Source of the DNA: Salticus scenicus
Lineage: Eukaryota > Arthropoda > Arachnida > Araneae > Salticidae
DNA: 64,000 nt
Direction of reading: 5' to 3'
Assembly: GCA_963930645.1 (NCBI GenBank)
Contig: CAWVNO010002520.1
Coordinates: 543,201 to 607,200 of the forward strand
How positions within the stretch are numbered: the stretch's first letter is position 1; each line of letters starts with the position of its first letter. A model generated the notes under the pieces. The model ran no database searches, was not told the DNA's origin, and saw only the letters and a list, made by a program, of their open reading frames with translations. Below, piece by piece: positions 1 to 9,946 of the stretch. The position numbers were made by a program, and so were the translations under genes.

Positions 1-460
1 CGGATGGTTAATTGTTTTGAGCAGTATATTTTCCAACTCCAACTGATCATCAGAGGACTAAGAATGAACTTTATTAACACATGTGCAACACAAGCAGTAT
101 CCATAAGGATTATATTTTAATCAAGAAGGGTGAACTGAAACTGATGATAACATGTACCTCCTATTAAAACATGTTAACCCTTTCAGGGGCACTAAGTAAA
201 AATGATTGAATTTCCTTTTAAATATATATTCATCATAAAGTAAACATACCCTACAAGTCATATTTGATGAAGAAAAAAAATTCAGCATGTGGGGATTTTT
301 TTGTGGGTGGTGGCTAGACGTTCTAGCCACTGCGCACATACGTCATGTAACTTAATTTTTGTATGGAAATAAATATTTATATTTTTAAGGAATAAAAATT
401 GAAACTATGCCTTGAAAATGTAATTATAATAATACAATGTAACAAAAATTAATTATTACT

Positions 461-678
461 TACAGTCGGCTGCAAAATTATTCGAGCACTAACCAATAAT
501 TCCTATATTTAAAAAGTACACTTAAGACTGATTTGCTAAGTAAATCCTTGTCGAATCATGTTCTTAGACTGATTAAGAACATGACTCGACAAGGATTTAT
601 TTAACAAAGCTGAATTAAGTGTACTTTTTTTTGGCAAGGACTATTGCTAGTGCTCGAATAATTTTGCAAGCGACTGTA
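461..678. mobile_element. Hairpin MITE, Tc1/mariner type (TA target)
   Basis: The two ends are near-perfect inverted copies (about 30 bp, beginning TACAGTCG and ending CGACTGTA). The inner sequence is also self-complementary, so the whole 218 bp can fold into one long hairpin. TA flanks both ends, as expected of Tc1/mariner-type insertion. There is no coding capacity. It sits inside the piggyBac-like element and so is younger than it. Confidence 0.75.
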
Positions 679-967
679 AATTATAATGCTTCTTTATCCT
701 TTTTTAATGGTTTATTATATATATATACACACATATATGGGCTGTTTAAAATTTGTTTAGAAACCTCTATGCATTAGTAATAAGAAAAATTATTCACTAT
801 TTAAGGAATAAAAATTATAGTTATTCAATTATATTGTAAGTGCAATAAATTTTGAAATTGATTCAGTACATAAACTAAAAGACAATTTCTTACCTTCATA
901 TTGTAATGAAATAATCAATTCACAAATTGCATACACAGAAATATGAAAACTTTAAAAATATTAATGT

Positions 968-1075
968 TCTTTAAAATTTGTTTGTTCCTGATCCAGATAC
1001 TGCAGAATCATCATCTGAGGGTAGCTCTTCAAACAGAGCAATAACTTCATCCAAAGATAAGCCTTTTCTAGGCAT
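968..1075 (-). pseudogene. piggyBac-type transposase N-terminal fragment
   Basis: A 35-codon frame on the minus strand starts at the ATG at 1075-1073 and begins MPRKGLSLDEV, followed by an acidic, serine-rich stretch, then a stop. A basic start, an LSLDE-type helix and an acidic linker are typical of the beginning of piggyBac-derived transposases. The catalytic DDD core is absent; it may have lain in the N gap or been deleted. The location between piggyBac-type termini supports the call, but the fragment is too short to be certain. It could also be the first exon of a spliced copy. Confidence 0.4.
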
Positions 1076-1236
1076 TATTGTGATAAAAATTAAGATATAT
1101 ACATTTAATTTAAGATTATTTAGAAAAATTAACTAAATTTAAAAGCTGTGGAAATAAAAATTTATTTTTAAAAATCACGATATAAGAGCAATAGAAAAAA
1201 GCAGCCTCTTTCTATACTGTAAACAGAAATACTGAA

Positions 1237-1272
<36 letters not shown>

Positions 1273-1383
1273 ACTCTCCCACGCTTGTTTACATCATTAT
1301 TTACATTCTGCAATCCCTTACTGTTTATATTTATCACAGTTCACTAACCCCAAAAGACCCTCTTTGTTTATCTCAAAGGAAAA

Positions 1384-1583
1384 NNNNNNNNNNNNNNNNN
1401 NNNNNNNNNNNNNNNNNNNNNNNNNNNNNNNNNNNNNNNNNNNNNNNNNNNNNNNNNNNNNNNNNNNNNNNNNNNNNNNNNNNNNNNNNNNNNNNNNNNN
1501 NNNNNNNNNNNNNNNNNNNNNNNNNNNNNNNNNNNNNNNNNNNNNNNNNNNNNNNNNNNNNNNNNNNNNNNNNNNNNNNNNNN
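1384..1583. other. Assembly gap (200 N)
   Basis: Exactly 200 consecutive N, a conventional gap of unknown size. The flanks look like the same piggyBac-like element on either side. Any reading frame across it is artificial. Confidence 0.99.
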
Positions 1584-1868
1584 GAAATTGAGATTCTTTT
1601 CCCCAGCAGAACCTATCTTATGGTATCCTCCCGGACATATGTGCTGGGTGTCTAGAGGGTCTATCCACCTAAAAGATGCTCCTAAAAATCAAACTAAAAT
1701 TAATGATCTAAGATAATATGTAAATCTGTTGTATTTAAAAGGTGCATTACAGTATATTTACACTACCAAATACTTTTGAATAAAAAATTATTGTTCATAA
1801 AAATAAATAAAAGAAACTTCAAAATTTTTTCCCGCAACTTGTCCATTTAAAAAAGTCATAGGCAGTTT

Positions 1869-3146
1869 TTATGTAAGTAGCTCAATACATTTTTCTATTA
1901 AATTATGCAAATAAAATTTTGCTAAATCTTACACATGTGCAGTTAAAAATTATTTAGTAAATACTTTGATATTTTATTAGATTTTTAATATTTCTTCAAT
2001 TTGATTGCAGCAGTATGCTGTGTCTAATATTGTATGTTGGGTTTCCTGAAAATAGCTTTGCGCTAGCTTTAATACCTTGCATGTTATAGCTAAAAAAGTA
2101 AAACAAAAAATTTTTGCAATTTTTAAAACCTTTATATCTCCCTGATTGCATGTGGTAGAGACATAAAAAATTATACAGCTAATAAAGAAGAGCCCCGTAA
2201 TCACATGCTACAGCCAGAGTGCATTTCAAGCCTTACTTTTTACAGGGTGATGCCAAACACTTTAATTTTTCTACAATTTTTTATTGGTGCCTCATTAACT
2301 TTTGGCACAAAACTTAAACTGAAATGTCTGAGGTATAACACATTCTTTAGAGGTATAACACGTTCTTAATTTTTTAGAAAATCTTTATGAAAAGAATACT
2401 CTCTTTAAATGTCAAATTTTAGTGATGGTTTTGTTACAAATGCAAATCTATAGGCGTTAAAAAAATGTAAATTTGTATTTTAATATGAATAATTGTTATT
2501 TGCTACTGATTGCTTTCTGTCATGGAATAAGTATTTAAGAATATTCTCGATTCTCTGAATTTGGAGCTTCAGAGAATATTGTCACCTCACATCTCTCTCT
2601 CTATATATATATATTAAATTCCTATTTGCTTTCTGTGGCGTAGAAATCTTCCTATTTTTAAAGCTGCAAAGTTGGCAGTTCATCTAAAGTTTTTATATCT
2701 ATACTTTTAAAGAGGAAATACTTTAATTCTATTGAAATAAAATTATTTTAAAAAGTGTTTTATAATAAAATTGCTACTCTCATGATATAAAAAATAGCTA
2801 TTAACAAAGTGGTTACTGATGAAATTGATATACTGGCCACTGGCCTTCTAAAGAATTTTTCCAGTTTTGCCCTTTATCATTAAATATACTACCAAACTGA
2901 GTTTGAGTGATTTAAGTTCATATGAGAGTAGCATTGCAGTAAGTGTAATCATTTTAGTTTTTTTCTAAAGCATCCAAGACATCAATATCGGACATCATGG
3001 CATGAGACATCAAATTTGAGAATGTTATTTCAATGTAATGGTGCATACAGATTTATTGTTTAAAATAGATTTATTTATTCACATAGGGAAAATTTAATAT
3101 GTTATTCTTATTTCACTTGCTAAAGTAAAAAAATATTTTTTTACAG
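1869..3146. other. AT-rich non-coding stretch
   Basis: No coding sequence recognised. It contains a dispersed repeat copy (2455-2605, listed separately) and short (AT)n/(CT)n runs near 2598-2615. A pyrimidine-rich AG at about 2984 precedes about 25 open codons (2985-3060), but this could be chance. Confidence 0.6.
2455..2605. repeat. Dispersed repeat, copy 1
   Basis: The stretch from the TTAATATGAATAATT motif to the CTCACATCTCTC end is shared, with divergence, by 22660-23000. Both contain paired GAGAATATTCTC-like palindromic words and end in a TACATCTCT-like tail. The family is unknown to me. Confidence 0.45.
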
Positions 3147-3294
3147 GTGTTTTCTAGGAATAAACCCAAATCGAGGGTCGAAAGTAAATCCAGAACTAAA
3201 AAAGAAAGACTATATAAACTCTAAAATTTTGAATTTGAAGAAATCTGTATCAGAATGGATAATTGATTGCGTTGATAATTTGTATTTTATGTGA
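3147..3294 (+). CDS. Candidate 3'-terminal coding exon, unknown gene
   Basis: A T-rich tract ending TTTTACAG (splice-acceptor-like, 3139-3146) is followed by an open frame of 48 codons to TGA at 3292-3294. The frame begins one base into the exon with CFLGINPNRGSK and ends SEWIIDCVDNLYFM. AATAAA-like signals follow within about 120 bases (near 3412 and 3440). The WIIDC part weakly recalls the last helix of a BRCT fold, but this is too short to assign. No upstream exon was recognised. An open frame of this length in AT-rich DNA can occur by chance, so this is a hypothesis. Confidence 0.22.
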
Positions 3295-3524
3295 CTTGAT
3301 ATACTATGTTGATGTAAACTTATATGCAAATTGATTTTTTTTTTTTTTTTCCCGATGTGAATTTATGTATTCAGATGTTAATATTCATAGGTTAATCAAT
3401 ATATTTTATTTGAATAAAAATGTTGTATTTACGAATTTGAATAAATATCTTAATTTTAATTGCTTGTTTTTTTTTTTTTTCTTTTGCCTTTAAATTCTTA
3501 ATATATTGCTGATAAAATGTAGTA

Positions 3525-3555
<31 letters not shown>

Positions 3556-5445
3556 TTGGCATGTTGGATTGCAGACAAATTTTGTTTTGCTGCAGAAAAA
3601 TACAGGAAGTTCTGCTTCTGGGGTTTAAGTGTAAATATGTTTTGGCATACAGTGCATCTGAAAATTATCGAGACAGGTGATTTTTTAGTAGTAACAATTA
3701 AAAAAGCTTGAAGTAATAATGATGAAAAAAAAAAGTATATGGAATCGGTATATAAGTGTATTATAACAAAGAAATATAGTATAAGTTTTACAGAATTAGA
3801 AAAAAAAAAAAAAAAAAATGCTGTCTCAAAATTATGAAAACTTTTCGAGTATTTGGTATTTAAATTAAAATTTTGGATCAGTATCTTTTAATTATCTTAA
3901 AACTCTTATCAGACATGTTCAGGGCGAGAAGTTGGAGAATGTGTGGCTGTAAGAAAAAAGTTTTTGTCTATTTTTTTTTTTTTTTTAAATAATAGATAAA
4001 GTTTTTGTCAGAAATTAAAATAATAAGTAGAGCAGAGTGATGGTGCTAATTCAGCCATGCATTCTTCAAACTCTAATTCTAAGCTTGCCTAATAAGATTT
4101 TCAAGATAATTCAAAGGAATAGATCCAAAATTTGAATTTAAATACCAAATAGCATAAAATGTCTCTATTTTTGAGACAGAATTTGTGTTTTTAATATTTT
4201 TAGAAAAATTCTACGAAACTGTACTAAATTTCTTTGCTATAATACACTAATATTTTAATTCCATATGCTTATTATTTATTTTCTTTGGGATCTCCTTTCT
4301 CTTCATTTTTTTTTTTTTTTTTTTTTGACTTATTTGACAAAAAATCACCTGCTTGTGGGATTTTGAGATGCACTTTAGTTTGAGTTTGACTTCATTTTGC
4401 TTAGTTGTTATAAAACTTAGTTGTGAAACTTTTTAGGCATAAACTACAGCTAATTAATTTTTTAAAAGTTTTAGCTTATGGGCTTTGTACATTTCTAGCA
4501 GTATGCCACTAAAAAAGGGAAAAAAATGATAAGGAGTGCATGTATAATTAACCCAATTAAAATAAGGGTACTCCTATTTTTTCCCTGTCACATAAAGAAT
4601 ATATATTTAAAAAAAAAAAAATCACGTGTGTGAAATTTTAAATGTAGTGCCTATTTGCTAAGGAACACAATAGTAATTGCATGACTACTAGGTAAAATTT
4701 TCACATTTTTTTTTTTTTTTTTTTCACATTTTTCTTATTTTAAATATTTTTCCATTTTAAATCCTGCACATGTTAATGCACTGGACTTCTTTAACATAAA
4801 TGATGAAATATAAGTTTGTATAATTTACTACTATGCACCAAATTTTTGTAACATAAACGATAAAAATATAATGTTGTATAATTTAGTACTAACATACTAT
4901 GTTAATGTACTATATAATGTATGTTCATTACTAATATATATCCAAATACAGAGTCCTAATATAAAGTCTTTTTATAATTAATAACTGTTCTTTAAATATT
5001 CTAAAATTCTGTTTATATGCCCTTTACAACAAAAAACTGGATTTTAATAATTATTTAATGTTGTTTTATTAAATGTTTCATAGTCAATAGATTCTCATAA
5101 AATAGTTTTAATTATTGTCCCTCTACATTACTTAACAGTGTTGCAGTGTTAAAGTTTACAGTTATTTTTAAAATTGGTTTTTATTTATATTTTACATTCC
5201 TTGAGTTACACAGTTTTTATTATATAAACAAACAACTCTTCTTTTGCTTTTATACATATAAATTTTTTACTCTGATGTTCTCTGTTTACTCTGTTCTATG
5301 TTTACTCTGATATAATAAGATAATTATAATTTTTTTCCATGGGGGATTTTTCCAGATTTTTTTTTTTCTACAGAGTAGTTTGAGAACCTCCAATATTTCT
5401 CAAAATTCTTTGTTCATGTTCTAATAATGTATATAATATTTGTTA
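3295..5445. other. AT-rich non-coding stretch
   Basis: About 2.1 kb with many poly-A/poly-T runs (e.g. 3337-3350, 3800-3818, 4307-4326, 4709-4724) and an (AT)n tract near 3532-3556. I see no gene, transposase remnant or TIR pair in it. Confidence 0.6.
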
Positions 5446-6642
5446 TACACCGAAGAGTCATTACATTATGACCACCTTCCATCTGTAATAATGGGCTCGC
5501 CCAGGAACAGAACTACTGCGCATGTACAGCTGATGTTGGAGTATAAAGCGGCTATGCATTGTCTTTCCAAATATAGTGCGATTAGCGACATAATGAGAAA
5601 AGCAGTTGATTTATAAGACTTCGATAAAGGTCAAATCGTTATGGCTCAGCGACTGGGAACATCAAAATCGGAAACGGTACGTTTAGTGGGCTGTTCATGT
5701 TCAGTTGTTGTGAACACATATCAAAAGTGGTGTATGGATGGTGAAATGACAAGTCACCGGCCAGCAGTGTGTTGTCCATGATGCATTGATTCCAGAGGAG
5801 AGCGGATATTGTTATGTAACCGAAGAGCTACAACAGCCGAAATCACCACCAGCTACAACAGTGGCGACCCAGACAGTGTTTCACAACACATTGTGCAGCG
5901 TACATTGCTGTGTATGGGCCTACTTATGTCCCTGCACTGACAGAACGTCATCGCCAGTTGCGTCTGCAATGGGCCAAGAAACATCGGAATTGGACATTAG
6001 AAGAATGGATGAAAGTCGCATAGTCTGACGAATCTCGTTTTCTGGTCCATCACATTGTGTGCGAATACGCCAATTTCCAAAGGAAACCCTCACTTCCGGA
6101 TGCACAGATGGACGGAGATAAACCGGTGGCAGGGACATTATGGTGTGAGCAATGTTTTCATGGAGCACATTAGGACCCATAATCAGCATAGAACAATCCC
6201 TGGTGTCTTGCACTACGTGAACATAATTGCAGACCAGGTTCACCTATTCATGACAACAGTATTTCCGGCAGGGGATGGTGTTTACCAATAGGATAATGCA
6301 CCATATCATAAGGGTCGAATCGTCATGGAGTGGTTCGAGGTACATTCTAGTGACTTTCAACTCATGTCTTGGCCTCCAAATTCACCTGACATTAATCCAA
6401 TAGAGCATTTGTGGTCCCACCTGGAAAACCTAATTCGTGCTGCCACGCTACCCCCTTGCAATGTGCAGGAATTGCAGGACCAGTTGATGCACGCTTGATA
6501 CCACATACATCAGACTATCTATCAGCACCTTGTAGAGTCAATCCTGCACTTGGGTGCTGGCAGTTTTGAAGGCTAAAGGTGATCCTACATGTTATTAACA
6601 GGGTGGTCATAATGGTGCTATATTTATATGTTTATGGGTGTA
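5446..6642 (+). mobile_element. Tc1-like DNA transposon, decayed
   Basis: The left end (TACACCGAAGAGTC..., with CATTATGACCACC at 5464-5476) is mirrored on the right by GGTGGTCATAATG (6602-6614) and an outer TGGGTGTA at about 6635-6642. The length (1.2 kb) is normal for Tc1/mariner. The interior is a broken Tc1-family transposase. The GC content of the coding part is visibly higher than that of the surrounding DNA, as expected for a foreign coding sequence. The copy is dead. Confidence 0.8.
5593..6576 (+). pseudogene. Tc1-like transposase pseudogene
   Basis: The conserved blocks of a Tc1-family (DD34E-type) cut-and-paste transposase can be read in order but in different frames. They are an N-terminal HTH region (DFDKGQIVMAQRLG, near 5617-5660), a SDESRF block at about 6027-6044, the YVNIIADQVHLFMTTVFPAGDG segment near 6213-6278, DNAPYHKGRIV (about 6294-6326), and WPPNSPDINPIEHLW (about 6370-6414). 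The C-terminus ends at the TAA at 6574-6576. Defects include in-frame stops (the W of the expected WSDESRF is TAG), a TGA near 6496 and at least two frameshifts. It cannot make a working enzyme. Family assignment is from motif recall and is strong because of the DINPIEHLW signature. Confidence 0.85.
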
Positions 6643-7195
6643 TATTTATATGTTTATTGTAAAGCAGCTATCACACAGAAGATCCTACCCTCTGAACTTT
6701 ACGCTAATACCTCTCCGAATAATCGAGCATCAGGTAATAGGGTTATTTTGAAGACTAAAATGAATTCAAAAAGGCATTAACAATTGGCTACTAATTGCTC
6801 ACTATTTCATGTTTTAAACACTGATTTTCTCATACTCCGATTGGTTGAATACGAGCTAACTAGCGTAGGAGATTTAGTCAGTCATAAGTTCGTCATTGAC
6901 AAAGGTAGGAAAGGGAAACTTATCACACGATGCATTTTCGACTGTTTGTTTCTCGAAAAACCTGTTTCAGGTGGTTTCGGGAGAGAAAGTATTTGATACT
7001 GCTGATCGCATGAGAGTACGTGTGATAGCAGCTTAAGTTAGATAAAAAGTGGATTTTAAAATAAGGATTTTGATAAAAAACACTTGAGTTTTTTCAAGTG
7101 GGTTTTATTGAAAAATACCACTTAGGCCTGCTTGTTGACCTAAAAAGAATGCATAACCTTTGCTCCCACACACACATACACAAAAAAAAAAAAAA
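6643..7195. other. Non-coding stretch
   Basis: Short open frames are present (for example 6784-6996) but show no recognisable motif, splice context or coding signature. An inverted pair of words (CTATCACAC near 6669 and GTGTGATAGCAGCTT near 7020-7034) brackets about 370 bases and could mark the ends of a small TIR element. Confidence 0.35.
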
Positions 7196-7925
7196 AACTG
7201 TCAGCCAGGATGCCAGTAAATAATTGTTTTCTTCACAGATAAAAACTATTTTTAAAACTGGTTTTCTGTTTTTAAACAATTGTTGTTATACGTTATGTTT
7301 ACAGATAACAACAGTTAAACTAATGAATATATTCTGTAAATGTACGGAAAAAAATCTATATTTATTTATGTAAAAAATACATGATTTCTCTGTAAAATTA
7401 CAGAATATGACTCATTTTTACAAACAGTTTTTTCTGTGATGCAAACAGATTTTTTTTTTTTTTTTTTTTAAATAGTGAAATTCTGTTATGTTTGTAGGAA
7501 AGAGCTGTTATTTTAGCAGAAATACTCTGTAAGTTTACGAAAAATCTCTCTTTTTTTTCTGTAAAAAATACATGTTTTCTCTGCAAAAAAATTTAAAATA
7601 ATTCTGTTATAGTAACATTTTTTCTGCAAATATAACAGAATGTCACTGTTTAAAAGACAAAAGAGATCTGTTTACATCACAGGAAAAAAATGTTTAAAAA
7701 ATGAGTTTTCTGTTTTTTTAAACAGTCAAATTTCGTTGAATTCACAGACGAATTACATTGTTTTAATAGAAGAATTACGTTGTTTTAACAGAAGTATTTA
7801 TGGAAATATTTACAGATTTTCCCAATTTTTTTTTTAAACGCTTTTTTTCTGTGAAGAAAAGGGGTTATGATTGGCGTCCTGGCTGACAATTTTTTCCCGT
7901 TTTTTCGACAGTTTTTTTTTTACAG
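7196..7925. repeat. Inverted-repeat-bounded block with internal CTGTAAA/ACAG repeats
   Basis: The edges carry TGTCAGCCAGGATGCCA (about 7199-7215) and its near complement TGGCGTCCTGGCTGACA (about 7872-7888), next to A- and T-runs. The right edge ends TTTTTACAGTGTAG. Between them, stretches of the form CTGTAAA-x-TTTACAG-x-TTTTCTGT recur several times with roughly 180-base spacing. This looks like a non-autonomous DNA element built from degenerate internal repeats. No transposase is present and the superfamily is not determined. Confidence 0.4.
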
Positions 7926-8299
7926 TGTAGGCTACTATTTATACCGGAAAAAATGTAAATTTTTAATTAATCTTCTATATAATATAAATATTTCTTCTAT
8001 AATAAAACTTTAAAATAATTTATTTTAATTTTTAATTGTTGCCAAAGAATATTTCACGCGAATAATAATAAAAAAATAATAAATATTAAATTTGCTTAGG
8101 CACATGACAACATAACGACATTATCAAAATTAAATAATAAGAAAATGAAAGCTAATCCAGATCTGTATTAAAGAGCTTTATTAGTTTATAATCCTGGGTA
8201 TATTTTTAATTTTAATACTGAAGTAGATAGGACATTTTTCGCCAAGGACTCTATTTTTGTGACAGCAACCTTAAGCCAAGTAGTCCATAAAAAATATAA

Positions 8300-9337
8300 A
8301 CAAATCTGTACATATAAAAGAGTAAACTCGATGATTCACTGACTCAACACTGCCATGACGATTCTGTGGGAAAGAGGGTCACAAATTTTAGTGACCAGGT
8401 TGGTTTTCGGAGCCTGACCCCCAATTAAGACGGAATTTTGCAAAATACCCCCCCCCCGTCTCCCTTGGGGGGCAGAAGGCATAACTCGGCTCCAAATTAC
8501 TTAACGGTGAAGAAATTGCAGATGGAAAGACCAGACTTGAGTACAAAAAAATTATTTTCTACGATTTTGGAATTTTGGATTTTTAAGGGGGGGGGAGGGA
8601 AGGGAAAAGGTTTTGGAAGAAGGATACTCACATACTACACACTACAAAGGGATTTTATGAAATTCCACCCTACCGCCCTTTGGAGAATGGGGGGCAAAAA
8701 CATGTATTCATGCGTAACGCTGCACTACATTATCTAAGGTTGGACATTTTTTATGTAAGGGACGATTATATGTATCTAACGAAGAGATTTTGCGAAATTC
8801 CCTCCTCCTTCCCTCCTTTAAGAACGGGGGAGAAATTAAAAAAAAAAAAAAAAAAAGTTTTAAAGCATAGCTCAGCTTTAAATAATTTCATGATCTCAAT
8901 TTTTTGATGTGTCGGTTAGGTATGTGTATGCAACATGCAATATAAAGTATTTTTGGAAATTTACCCCCCCCCCCCCTTCCTCTTGGGACGGGCGAGGCAA
9001 AAACCACATTTTGAAGCTTAAATCCGTCCAAATTACCTAAGAATGGCGAATTTTAGTGTGTGGGTGTTAATTAAGTGTGCGAAATATGCACTTTGATGAG
9101 ATTTTGTAAAACTTTCAACTGTAACCGCGAGGGAGGGGGAGTAAAAAGCAGGTAAGGGACTGCCGAAGGCATTGGGCAACTTAAAATTAGATTTTGACGG
9201 ATTTCAATGATTTTCTTTTCTTTTCTTTTTTTTTTTTTATTTTTTTTTTTAGATATTTTTTTATTATTAATGATATGCTGTTTTGGGGATTCATTTCAAT
9301 ATAATGACCAGCGAAGCGGGCAAAGCCTGCTAGTAGT
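8300..9337. repeat. Degenerate tandem repeat, possibly a non-autonomous Helitron
   Basis: At least three diverged units of about 250-300 bases recur. Each reads roughly GATTTTGCGAAATT, a C-run, an inverted GGGGG run, then CAAATTAC(C/T)TAA. The block ends GCGAAGCGGGCAAAGCC followed by TGCTAGTA: a short hairpin (GCGGGC/GCCTGC) next to CTAG, which is how Helitron 3' ends look. The left side (near 8308-8345, ...ATATAAAAGAG...CTCGATG...) resembles common Helitron 5' starts. No Rep/helicase is present. The Helitron reading is an inference from these ends only. Confidence 0.33.
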
Positions 9338-9864
9338 TTCATATTTCTTACCTTAGATCATAATTATAAAATTTGAACCTACTTCTTATTTACATCAAAT
9401 ATTTGAATGCTAAATATTTGCTTTAAATTTCAACATTCCAACTTAAACATATTTAACAAAAGTTAGCTTGATAATAAATCCATAAAATATTACTTAAAAT
9501 TGTTTACAATATATCGTTAAAATACAAAAATGCATAATTGAGGGAAATAATAATAATAAAAAAAAAAAAATTGCTGGAAAATTTTCTAAAATTAAAATTT
9601 TATTGTTATTATTATTTTTTAAATAATTTTCGAAAAAGAATTATATAATTAATATTATTGTATCTCATTGCATATGTACCCAACTATGCAGAATAGAAAA
9701 AAATAGATATGCATCTATCTTTTTTTTATTCATAGTTAAATTACATTTTTAATTAATGAATTAAATTTTCCTTTAACTAATTTAATTCTAAAATTTTAGA
9801 GCTAATTTCAAACTAAGCCTACAGATGGCAGCACTGATATTGATCCAATAGAGGGATCGGAGTC

Positions 9865-9946
9865 GTCCAGCCTCTTCTTTCGACCGGTCGTGGATCAAAT
9901 GTCTCAGGGCCCAGTTGGATCGGTCGAAGTGTTCCAGAGGCTGGAC
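9865..9946. other. Imperfect hairpin, 82 bases
   Basis: GTCCAGCCTCT at 9865-9875 is perfectly complementary to AGAGGCTGGAC at 9936-9946. A second stem follows (TTCGACCG with CGGTCGAA), separated by a small bulge, around a loop of about 30 bases. The local GC is well above that of the neighbourhood. The size would suit a structured RNA, or the fused ends of a small TIR element. No other evidence of function. Confidence 0.4.

Larger units (their letters stand above)
174..1868 (-). mobile_element. piggyBac-like element, broken, right end missing
   Basis: The left end reads TTAA followed by CCCTTTCAGGGGC, the layout of a piggyBac terminus at its TTAA target. Positions 174-335 and about 1636-1868 match, in reverse, the two halves of the short element at 26121-26649, so both belong to one family. 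The DNA between these halves is present here and absent from the short copy. It holds a transposase N-terminus (968-1075, minus), a hairpin MITE and the N gap. No matching TTAA terminus is visible on the right, so that end is lost or unrecognisable. Family assignment rests on termini plus the small coding fragment; boundaries on the right are approximate. Confidence 0.5.

Noticed and set aside
1364..1591. Open frame across the N gap
   Set aside because: Consists of unknown bases; an artefact of the gap.
5920..6243. 107-codon minus-strand frame
   Set aside because: Antisense shadow of the Tc1-like transposase remnant, which is clearly on the plus strand.
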